IMG/VR virus record: IMGVR_UViG_3300035698_024313 | Coordinates: 1 to 21,979 of that record | From: a virus | DNA length: 21,979 nucleotides | Strand: one strand, 5' to 3' | Part shown: in pieces, positions 1 to 6,288 of the stretch | Layout of the letters: each line of letters starts with the position of its first letter | Numbering within the stretch: position 1 is the first letter of the stretch | The notes under the pieces: model-generated | Told to the model about the DNA's origin: nothing | Seen by the model: the letters and a program-made list of their open reading frames with translations, nothing else | Database searches by the model: none | Position numbers and translations under genes: made by a program

Positions 1-29
1 TAAATTTTACTAATCATTTCCTTAATCAT
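1..29 (-). CDS. Start of an unidentified gene running off the window edge
   Basis: An ATG at 29 opens a frame that stays open for the nine codons left in the window, reading MIKEMISKI. The bases just before it (AAATAGTTTATG) match the start context of the glycosyltransferase gene beginning at 4150, and an in-frame stop lies two codons upstream. Too little sequence remains to identify the product. A second ATG four codons in is an alternative start. Confidence 0.45.
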
Positions 30-60
30 AAACTATTTATTATTTACTTAGCTACGAAAA

Positions 61-118
61 TACTGAGAACCCGCATTGTATTGCTAGAAACTCAGTAAGG
101 GACACCGATTGTATTCGG
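61..118 (-). other. Structured noncoding patch with twin hairpins
   Basis: This is the core of the 131-base gap between the HNH gene and the next start. On the minus strand there is a 4-bp hairpin (118-105, loop ATACAA) and a 7-bp stem TACTGAG/CTCAGTA (97-91 with 67-61). That stem encloses a second small hairpin (84-73) with the identical ATACAA loop. CCC at 101-99 could pair with GGG at 72-70, giving a pseudoknot. It may be a structured RNA, a protein-binding site or a weak terminator, since TATTTTCG follows the 7-bp stem. I recognise no known RNA family. A 17-codon frame starting near 136 crosses it, but I do not call it a gene. Confidence 0.4.
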
Positions 119-160
119 ATTTACTCTTCCTTTTCATAAAATTATATTCTGCTAATGAAA

Positions 161-616
161 TTATTCTCTATCTTTCATTAAATTTAATTCTCTTCGTTCC
201 ATCTCTTTGATAATATTACAGTTATAACATAGAACTTGAAAACCTTTAGGATAATTATTTTTTTTTAACCACATTAATATCTGATTACCGCCGAGTTTAT
301 AACCATACTCTTTAGTCATTTTTCTTCGGTGTTCAGCTCCATTATTATCTATATGGTCAAGACTTAAACAAGGTATTCTTGGTTCTCCGCAATTAGCACA
401 CTTAGGAGGTTTTCCACCATAGTATTCTAATGCTTCCATTCTAGCTTTTTTGTAATATTCTCTCTGACTGGCTCGCATAGTATTACCTTTTTTCTTTCTA
501 TACTCACGCATATACTCGGCGTGTTTCTTACAATATTCTATTCCTTTAGGTGTTTTTACCCAATCTCTCATCCCCAAAGCACTTTCGCCAGGAGACTCTT
601 TTTTCCATCTAGTCAT
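161..616 (-). CDS. HNH endonuclease, likely free-standing homing type
   Basis: The 151-residue protein has a basic, tyrosine-rich N-terminal part (about 25-67) and a zinc-finger HNH domain. Visible residues are the Cys pairs C73/C76 and C130/C133, the Asp-His pair D87-H88 within LSLDHIDNNG, and H96. Such proteins are common phage mobile elements that nick or cut DNA and spread by homing. Unlike its neighbours it has its own promoter (647-675) and is followed by a structured noncoding patch, which fits an inserted element. The start is the ATG in AAATTTATG. A role in genome packaging, known for some phage HNH proteins next to terminase genes, is less likely at this position. Confidence 0.85.
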   Translation of the reverse strand: MTRWKKESPGESALGMRDWVKTPKGIEYCKKHAEYMREYRKKKGNTMRASQREYYKKARMEALEYYGGKPPKCANCGEPRIPCLSLDHIDNNGAEHRRKMTKEYGYKLGGNQILMWLKKNNYPKGFQVLCYNCNIIKEMERRELNLMKDRE

Positions 617-617
617 A

Positions 618-649
618 AATTTAGATTTATTATTAATTATATCTAAATT
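618..649 (-). promoter_or_regulatory. Inverted repeat overlapping the HNH promoter
   Basis: A perfect 9-bp inverted repeat (618-626 AATTTAGAT, 641-649 ATCTAAATT) has a 14-base spacer. It overlaps the -10 box and the predicted start of transcription and ends two bases before the start codon. One arm lies upstream of the predicted +1, so a DNA operator is more likely than an mRNA hairpin. AT-rich DNA yields such repeats by chance more often than mixed DNA. Confidence 0.4.
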
Positions 650-675
650 ATAGCATAGAGTAGATTAGTTTTCAA
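647..675 (-). promoter_or_regulatory. Sigma-70-type promoter of the HNH gene
   Basis: The -35 box TTGAAA (675-670) and the -10 box TATAAT (652-647) are separated by exactly 17 bases. TG one base before the -10 makes it an extended -10. The predicted transcript starts near 640, about 24 bases before the ATG at 616. The whole promoter fits in the 73-base gap after the upstream gene's stop. Confidence 0.7.
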
Positions 676-689
676 TAGGTAAACGAGAA

Positions 690-1193
690 CTAATTTTCAT
701 CGTATTGCATAGTGAAAGTGAAAGTTTCAGTATCACCTGCTTCTGAAGCGGATGTAGTTCTCAACTGAGATACGATGTAATCAGAATACCCAGCCGCACT
801 AAGCGAACTAGCTTGACTACCACCGATAGACACATTTGAAGAACCTGGGTCTGCAGTAGGAACGACTGCATCTGTTAACACATCAGTTGTTAAAGGCTCT
901 ACATAAGCCTCTAAACCACCATCTTTCCAATATAAAGATTCACCAGTTCCTTCAGTTCCAACACTCTTCCAAAATTGTAGATTTTGCACCTTATTAAAAG
1001 CACCAGTAAAATGCCCTCTTAAAAAAACTTCATAAGAGTTATTACCAGCAGTAATAGGATAAGCTGTGTATTGAGCAGCCGAAGCAACATCTTGATTTTG
1101 AAAGTTGAACAAATTGCCACTAATACCTAAATCTGAAGTGATTACAGCACTCGTTGCACCTGTTCTTTGATTCCAATTAAAAGTTAATGCCAT
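690..1193 (-). CDS. Putative virion structural protein
   Basis: The 167-residue protein is rich in Ser, Thr, Gly, Ala and aromatic residues, has almost no Lys/Arg, and looks beta-rich. It has no signal peptide or membrane segment. Its base composition is less AT-biased than the glycosyltransferase genes beside it, like the capsid gene. Composition and position in the late region suggest a structural protein such as a tail tube or decoration protein, but I see no family motif. It directly follows three glycosyltransferase genes and has many Ser/Thr, so it is one candidate acceptor for a glycan (inference). Function uncertain. Confidence 0.6.
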   Translation of the reverse strand: MALTFNWNQRTGATSAVITSDLGISGNLFNFQNQDVASAAQYTAYPITAGNNSYEVFLRGHFTGAFNKVQNLQFWKSVGTEGTGESLYWKDGGLEAYVEPLTTDVLTDAVVPTADPGSSNVSIGGSQASSLSAAGYSDYIVSQLRTTSASEAGDTETFTFTMQYDEN

Positions 1194-1246
1194 AGATGTT
1201 TAAGTTTATTTTATAAATCTACTTCCTATTTACTCTGTAAAATCAC

Positions 1247-1272
1247 TTATTAATTACGACTACGATTAATAA
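1247..1272. repeat. AT-rich inverted repeat in an intergenic gap
   Basis: The 100-base gap between the genes at 1294 and 1193 contains an 8-bp perfect inverted repeat (TTATTAAT / ATTAATAA) around a 10-base loop. The loop holds a small direct repeat, ACGACTACG. No good U-tract follows on the minus strand, so it is at best a weak terminator or a protein-binding site. I see no convincing promoter in this gap. Confidence 0.3.
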
Positions 1273-1293
1273 ATAATTTTTATATTAACTAAT

Positions 1294-2382
1294 TTAATCG
1301 ATTTGACTAATAATCTTATCATATGTTTTCAACCATTTTGTAATATTATCTTCCATAAGATTTGTCTCTGCCCAAGCCTTGGCATTTTTACCCATTTCCT
1401 TTCTTTTTACTTCATCATCTATTAGAATTTTTAAAGCTTTTTTCCATTCTTTATAACTATCTTTACATAAATACCCTGTTACACCTTCTTTAACAGCATC
1501 GTGATAAGCAGGAACATCAGAAGCAACTAACGGAATACCTAACATACCATACTCTTTAGCCCTTAAATCAGATTTAGCATCATTGAAAGAAATACTCACT
1601 GTAGGAGCTATTCCGATGTCAAACGCCATTTCTCTTAATCTGGTAGGATATTCTAGTAAAGGCACTGTCGGAAAGTATTCTAATGGACCTGTGTGACCGC
1701 ATTCTGGGCACTGCTGATGCACGTTAGGCAATTTCAGGAATATATCAAGGGGAGTGAACCCAAACAGTGTTAAATGGACTTTTCCTTTATATTCTAAAAC
1801 TAAATCTTCTAAAACTTTGGCTACTAATTCTAAATCTTGTCGATGTCCAACACAACCTTCCCAACCTACTCTGACAATATCATCATCTCGTCTATCCTCG
1901 TAGAATTTTTTATTTTTTATTGGTTGTTCCCATAGTTCTTTATCTATATAATTTGGTAAACAATGTATATTTTTATTGTAGAAAGAATACTCTTTTTGTA
2001 ATCTTGGTGTGGATACTGTAACTGCATTACATAAACTCATACAATACATCCCTCTCGTAATCATTCCTCCGACTGCTTCCCAATAAGGTTTAGCAGGATT
2101 AGTCGGTAAAATTCCCTGCATATAATCATCTATTTCATAGATAATCTTTTTTCCATTTGCTCTATAATACTGTATGAATTCTGCTACATCGTAACTAGTT
2201 GCCCTTTGAATGACAATTATATTTGCCCAATCAAAGACTCTTCGGTCTGTTAGGTCATAGACAACTTCTACATTTGCTAATCCAGACTTTTTTATATAAT
2301 TAGCTGGCATTAACATTCTGTAAAAACCACAACCCATTTTATCTTTTGCTACAAAAGCAATGTTTGGTTTAATTTCACTCAT
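1294..2382 (-). CDS. GT4-like glycosyltransferase (GT-B fold)
   Basis: The 362-residue protein has two Rossmann-like halves. The N-terminal half (1-150) includes YEIDDYMQG at 82-90, a block typical of phage and surface-polysaccharide GT4-like enzymes. The C-terminal half (about 165-360) contains VGWEGCVGHRQDL, AFDIGIAP at 253-260, and the nucleotide-sugar-binding block around 272-302 (LRAKEYGMLGIPLVASDVPAY). These enzymes move a sugar from a nucleotide-sugar to an acceptor and act in the cytoplasm. An unusual CPECGH pair sits at 225-230. It is the first of three glycosyltransferase genes in a row (upstream neighbour 18 bases away). Donor and acceptor cannot be told from sequence. Confidence 0.82.
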   Translation of the reverse strand: MSEIKPNIAFVAKDKMGCGFYRMLMPANYIKKSGLANVEVVYDLTDRRVFDWANIIVIQRATSYDVAEFIQYYRANGKKIIYEIDDYMQGILPTNPAKPYWEAVGGMITRGMYCMSLCNAVTVSTPRLQKEYSFYNKNIHCLPNYIDKELWEQPIKNKKFYEDRRDDDIVRVGWEGCVGHRQDLELVAKVLEDLVLEYKGKVHLTLFGFTPLDIFLKLPNVHQQCPECGHTGPLEYFPTVPLLEYPTRLREMAFDIGIAPTVSISFNDAKSDLRAKEYGMLGIPLVASDVPAYHDAVKEGVTGYLCKDSYKEWKKALKILIDDEVKRKEMGKNAKAWAETNLMEDNITKWLKTYDKIISQID

Positions 2383-2399
2383 AAATTTACTCTTTACTA
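2380..2399. repeat. 20-base start-context repeat, copy 1
   Basis: On the minus strand the 20 bases TAGTAAAGAGTAAATTTATG end in the start codon of the gene at 2382. An identical 20-mer ends in the start codon at 13037. Here it is intergenic; there it also encodes the end of the upstream gene. Confidence 0.6.
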
Positions 2400-2400
2400 T

Positions 2401-3195
2401 TTAATAATTTCTTATCATCGAACTAACTTGTTTTTCAGTGTAATCATCTACTAGTAATAATCTTCCAAATTTTTGTACATCTTTCCAAGTTCTCAATGGT
2501 CTAAAAAAATCTGATTCTGTATGAACTGCCTTACCTTTTCTTTTCTCCCAAATTTCCTTATATTCAGGAGCTCTATTTATGTAAAAATCGCATCTTCGTT
2601 CCCAATCTTTTATGGAGATAGCTTTTCCATAATGCTTTATTAACCCTGTATATAACATTTTTGTATAAACAGTTACTTCAGGATTCCTCGAAAACTTCTT
2701 TGTAAATTTTATATTAGGTGTATTTTTAAAAACTGATACTATATTTCTAAACTCAGGACCGCAGAAACGTCTCATCGAAGGAAGATTGCCAGTATACTTT
2801 CGGTCTTTATCTTCTTCAGTAATATAGAAATCAAATAACCTAGAAATAACTACGTCACAATCTTCTGATAAATCAGAGAAGTTATAAAACAATCTTTCAT
2901 CTGCGTCTAAATAAACAAACCAATCGGGATTATCTTTTCTAGCCTCATCCATTAATGCTTGTCTTTGTTGCATTTCTACTATTGCTAACTCTGTTTTGCC
3001 GTCCCATTTTTTTACACCAATAACTGATTTAACAGCAGGATGATTTTTACATATTTCAACAGTATTATCTTCTGAAGCATCATCGAAAACGTAAATTCCC
3101 CCCGTACAATACTCAGCCATAGCATCTAAATGCTCTTTTATTATTAAAGATTCATTTCTTATTCTAGTTAACCCAGCAATTTTATATTTCCTCAT
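2401..3195 (-). CDS. Family 2 glycosyltransferase (GT-A fold)
   Basis: The 264-residue protein begins with a classic GT2 Rossmann-like segment (residues 4-60: IAGLTRIRNES, then YVFDDASEDNT). The metal-binding D-x-D is in WFVYLDADERLF (D97-A-D99). The C-terminal part (about 150-260) is basic and aromatic and resembles the tail of GT2 enzymes of the WaaE/KdtX type. It is inverting by family rule and needs a divalent metal. Spacing to the upstream GT4 is 4 bases, so the two are very likely co-translated from one transcript. Substrate unknown. Confidence 0.85.
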   Translation of the reverse strand: MRKYKIAGLTRIRNESLIIKEHLDAMAEYCTGGIYVFDDASEDNTVEICKNHPAVKSVIGVKKWDGKTELAIVEMQQRQALMDEARKDNPDWFVYLDADERLFYNFSDLSEDCDVVISRLFDFYITEEDKDRKYTGNLPSMRRFCGPEFRNIVSVFKNTPNIKFTKKFSRNPEVTVYTKMLYTGLIKHYGKAISIKDWERRCDFYINRAPEYKEIWEKRKGKAVHTESDFFRPLRTWKDVQKFGRLLLVDDYTEKQVSSMIRNY

Positions 3196-3199
3196 ACCT

Positions 3200-4150
3200 T
3201 TATTTTATAACCTCTTTATAAATTTCTTCAAATCTGTCTGCTATTTTTTCTATATTGTGGTTTTTTAAAATTAATTCCCTATTGTCTAAACCCATTTTTA
3301 AGTAATCTTTAGAAAATATTTTCTTTATTTCGCTAGTTAATCTCTTTCCGTCCCATTGTTCTTTATTTGCTCGACTTGAGAAATTACTTAACTTAATTTT
3401 CTCATAAGATTTTGGAGTAATGACTCCATCATAACCATTATAATCACCTACAATAACAGGTTTTCCCATTGACATAATTTCTAATATACTTCGACCTAAG
3501 CCGATACCTATATCACATTCTTTTATTAACTTCTCTGTTTCAAAAATCATTTTACCATTTGTTCCTATAACTTCTATCTCAGCATCTAAATTTTTTACTG
3601 CTTCCCAAACTTCTTTTCCTTCCCATTCATTATGAAAGTAATTACTAGCTACTAATATTTTTAATTTCTTTCTTATTTTTTTAGGCGAGAAATTAAATCT
3701 ATTAATATTAATCGGATTTCTAATAATCTCTTTCTTATTTTCAGGGATATTTTTATATTGGAAATTTACTACTTCTTCTGATACTCCAATATATTTAGAT
3801 ATATCAACATCTTTAGGATATTTCTCTGGCTCAGGTAAAACTCCGTGACTAACAAATATAACAGGTATAGTAGGAAGTATTCTGCTTACCTCAGATAAAA
3901 TATAATTATGTTGTCCGTGAATTATATCAAAATTAGTATTATCTTTTAAAAGAGCAAAATCATTATCGGGATTATCTAATATTTTAAACCCTGCCTCTAA
4001 GAACTTACTGCCTTGGTGTGTAAAACTAGTAATAGAAGAACAGATAGATACTTTATGTCCTCTTTTTATAAGTTCTTTACCTAAAGTATATAAATATGTA
4101 TCTGAACCCGAATACCAAGTCAACCTATTGTTTGTCATTAATATCCTCAT
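3200..4150 (-). CDS. GT4 family glycosyltransferase (GT-B fold)
   Basis: The 316-residue protein starts MRILMTNNRLTWYSGSD, the glycine-containing N-terminal loop of GT4 enzymes. DIIHGQHN (75-82) and VSHGVLPEPEKY (100-111) fit the acceptor half. VSEEVVN and IRNPININRF at about 123-153 lead into the donor half. The donor site is GLGRSILEIMSMGKPVI (217-233), where the second Glu (E224) of the usual E-x7-E is present and the first is replaced by Gly. It is short for the family (usually 350-400). It starts 23 bases after the gene ending at 4174. Confidence 0.85.
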   Translation of the reverse strand: MRILMTNNRLTWYSGSDTYLYTLGKELIKRGHKVSICSSITSFTHQGSKFLEAGFKILDNPDNDFALLKDNTNFDIIHGQHNYILSEVSRILPTIPVIFVSHGVLPEPEKYPKDVDISKYIGVSEEVVNFQYKNIPENKKEIIRNPININRFNFSPKKIRKKLKILVASNYFHNEWEGKEVWEAVKNLDAEIEVIGTNGKMIFETEKLIKECDIGIGLGRSILEIMSMGKPVIVGDYNGYDGVITPKSYEKIKLSNFSSRANKEQWDGKRLTSEIKKIFSKDYLKMGLDNRELILKNHNIEKIADRFEEIYKEVIK

Positions 4151-4173
4151 AAACTATTTACTTAATTTTTATT

Positions 4174-4437
4174 TTAGAACAATTCCAAAATAGTTAACTT
4201 ACCTGCGGTTACTGATTTAATTGCTGCTACTGTTGTTATTTTAGACAAAGCTATTTCTATAGACCCTTCTTCAGGAACATAGAAGCCAGTTGCTACGGTT
4301 GCTGTTGCTTGATTAAAAAGAATATAACAAGATTTTGTAGCTGTTAAAATAACACTTTTACACTGACCTGATAAAGTCCCAAGAGTAGAAGCATCAAAAT
4401 CTATTTGAACTATTCTATTGTTAGTATTACTTTCCAT
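4174..4437 (-). CDS. Small beta-rich protein, putative virion component
   Basis: The 87-residue protein is rich in Thr, Ala, Ser, Ile and Val, with alternating hydrophobic patterns suggesting a beta-sandwich. It resembles in style the small phage proteins near capsid genes that have a GFYVPEEGSIEI-like turn, but I cannot name a family. It lies 5 bases after the 93-residue gene and four genes after the major capsid protein. A decoration or head-completion role is plausible but unproven. Confidence 0.6.
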   Translation of the reverse strand: MESNTNNRIVQIDFDASTLGTLSGQCKSVILTATKSCYILFNQATATVATGFYVPEEGSIEIALSKITTVAAIKSVTAGKLTILELF

Positions 4438-4442
4438 ATAGA

Positions 4443-4724
4443 TTAAAGATTATTTTTTATAACTTTGCCAATAATTGCAAAGTCTTTTTCAATACTAGCC
4501 ACTCTTTTATTAGTATAAGCATTAGTTATAACTAAACTCTTGTCATCTAATAAAGATTTAATATATTTAACATCTTTACCTCCTAATAGTAATTCGCTAA
4601 TTTTCTTTGCTAAAGTAGGCATTTCTTCTTTTGTGTTACCTAAGATTTGTCCTAAATAAGCTTTTTTTTCATCATAAAATTTCCAAATAGGATGTAAACG
4701 ATGCTTTTGAATTACAATCGCCAT
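4443..4724 (-). CDS. Hypothetical protein, 93 residues
   Basis: A lysine-rich, mostly helical small protein with no recognisable motif, signal peptide or membrane segment. It begins MAIVIQKHRLHPIWKFYDE. It lies between the acidic 147-residue gene and the beta-rich 87-residue gene with close spacing (18 and 5 bases), so it belongs to the same transcript. Its position just after the capsid gene suggests a head or head-tail role, but this is only context. Confidence 0.6.
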   Translation of the reverse strand: MAIVIQKHRLHPIWKFYDEKKAYLGQILGNTKEEMPTLAKKISELLLGGKDVKYIKSLLDDKSLVITNAYTNKRVASIEKDFAIIGKVIKNNL

Positions 4725-4742
4725 AGATTTATTGATTAAGTA

Positions 4743-5186
4743 TTAGTCTCTTTGTTCACTATTTTCTAACTCTTCTATTACTATTTCATACAAGTCCTTA
4801 CTTTTTTCATAATCATACTGAAATTCAAAATCTTCAGTAAAGATTTCTACATCATTTTTTATACCAACTACTTCAATTCTATCTTTCCAAAATAAGATAG
4901 CATCTCTTTCTGACATTAAACATTCGTTGCTAGAAAATTGATAAATATTGTAAGCATCTCGTAATTTTTTATCTTGACCTTTTATTTTTTTATAAATTAC
5001 AATAATTTTTGAATCGACAAGTTCTTTTGAACGGACTACCACTACTCTGTTAGGATTACTTTTTATTACAGTTTCTCCTTCACTATTTGATAAGGATAAA
5101 TCAAGATTTTCATTAGTATCTATTTCCTCATCATCGGTCTTTTCTTTTAAATTGTCTTCATTTTTATTTCTATTTCTTCTAGACAT
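4743..5186 (-). CDS. Hypothetical protein with charged N-terminus, 147 residues
   Basis: The first 40 residues are highly charged and probably disordered: a basic start (MSRRNRNKNE) followed by an acidic run. Residues 45-145 look like a compact alpha/beta domain (VVVVRSKELVDSKIIVIYKK onward). It is the first gene after the terminator behind the capsid gene. A weak ribosome site, AGGA six bases before the ATG, is visible and is unusual in this window. Phage small proteins of this shape after the capsid gene are often head-tail connectors, but I see no diagnostic motif. Confidence 0.6.
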   Translation of the reverse strand: MSRRNRNKNEDNLKEKTDDEEIDTNENLDLSLSNSEGETVIKSNPNRVVVVRSKELVDSKIIVIYKKIKGQDKKLRDAYNIYQFSSNECLMSERDAILFWKDRIEVVGIKNDVEIFTEDFEFQYDYEKSKDLYEIVIEELENSEQRD

Positions 5187-5221
5187 ATATTTCCTATTTA
5201 ATATTTAATAAACTATTTAAA

Positions 5222-5248
5222 GGGTGGGCAAGAATGCCCTGCCCACCC
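5222..5248 (-). terminator. Intrinsic terminator after the capsid gene
   Basis: A perfect 8-bp GC-rich stem (5241-5248 with 5222-5229, GGGTGGGC/GCCCACCC) encloses an 11-base loop. On the minus strand it is followed by TTTAAATAGTTT. It sits 16 bases past the capsid stop codon. The U-tract is interrupted, so termination may be partial and let some transcript continue into the gene at 5186. Confidence 0.75.
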
Positions 5249-5264
5249 ATAAATATACTTTCTC

Positions 5265-6269
5265 TTAAACTTGACCAATATCCTTAATAACAGATTGCCA
5301 TTGAGGAATACGTAGTTCGAGAACACAATTCCAAACAACAGACTGCGTTTCAGCAAGAGTTAAACCACGATAAACTGGGAGTTTATACATTGGTTCAGCT
5401 TCAGCTAAAGCAATTTCACCCATAGTCAAAATAAAGGCATCATCATACGGAGTGTTAACACTATTCGTAGTATTGATGAAATTATTCATTACAATATCAA
5501 TCGGACCAGCAAAACTCATATAACGAGCAATGTTATAACCAAAGGTCATACCATTTCCTGGGTCATTATAAACAACTACACTTGCCCAAGCAGTCGCTAA
5601 ATCTCGGATATCCCTAGCTGACACAAACATTGTATCAGGCATACCTCCTTGGTCAATAATAGCCTGAATACCTGTATCAATATAAGAAGTTGCTAATTTG
5701 TGATGAGTGGAATCAACCATATTCGCCGAAGCGTATGTATTGATAATATCATACAAACCATCGAATTCTGCAGGAGTGGTACTAGCATCTCCATAAAAAC
5801 TCTTTTTTTCAACATCCTGAATAATCTTACGCATTCCGTGCATAAGATGCATATCCATTAAGTCGAAATAATCACTAGCACCCCATTGAGCTTTATCACA
5901 AACCTCTACTTTAGAAGCAAAAGTTTTGATTTGGGCTGAATAACGAGTGATAGTTGCTTCATTCTCTGGGGGAGTTCCACATTCTGCTGTGGCAGTATCA
6001 GTGCTACCTAAGGCAGTAATCATATCCCATTCGTGGGTAATACCATTAGCCTTACGTTTAGATACCTTATCAAGAAACGGAGTTTTTCTGTCCGTAATAT
6101 CAGCTAAACGAGCATCTAAATGCTCACGTTGAGCATAAGTTGAAGTCGTTGTAGTTTCAACGGTTTTTTCTAAGATTTTAGCAGCGTCAGCTAAACCTAC
6201 TTTAATGTCGCTGGATTTTTCTAAAACTTTGACCGCTTCCAACAGACCTTGTGCTACACTTTTATACAT
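5265..6269 (-). CDS. Major capsid protein, HK97 fold, SU10-like family
   Basis: The 334-residue protein is the main shell subunit. An N-terminal helix-rich arm (1-50) precedes TYAQREHLDARLADITDRKTPFL and a block ending ANGITHEWDM. This 'TPFL...K..A....FEW' pattern is typical of SU10-type (DUF5309-like) major capsid proteins. FYGDAST...EFDGLYDII (about 160-180) and GMPDTMFVSARDIRDLA (about 210-225) match the conserved core. It directly follows the protease/scaffold gene (19 bases), the usual maturation cassette, and a strong terminator follows it. Base use is less AT-rich than the sugar-enzyme genes, as expected for a highly expressed gene. Confidence 0.93.
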   Translation of the reverse strand: MYKSVAQGLLEAVKVLEKSSDIKVGLADAAKILEKTVETTTTSTYAQREHLDARLADITDRKTPFLDKVSKRKANGITHEWDMITALGSTDTATAECGTPPENEATITRYSAQIKTFASKVEVCDKAQWGASDYFDLMDMHLMHGMRKIIQDVEKKSFYGDASTTPAEFDGLYDIINTYASANMVDSTHHKLATSYIDTGIQAIIDQGGMPDTMFVSARDIRDLATAWASVVVYNDPGNGMTFGYNIARYMSFAGPIDIVMNNFINTTNSVNTPYDDAFILTMGEIALAEAEPMYKLPVYRGLTLAETQSVVWNCVLELRIPQWQSVIKDIGQV

Positions 6270-6288
6270 AGAACATTAAATTAAATAA

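Noticed and set aside
142-147. TATAAT as a promoter for the gene at the left edge
   Set aside because: No acceptable -35 box lies at 16-18 bases; only the -10 matches.
61-160. Group I intron or tRNA in the gap after the HNH gene
   Set aside because: I could not find the P7/P3 core or a T-arm-like segment, and no split gene flanks it. I kept only the hairpin observation.
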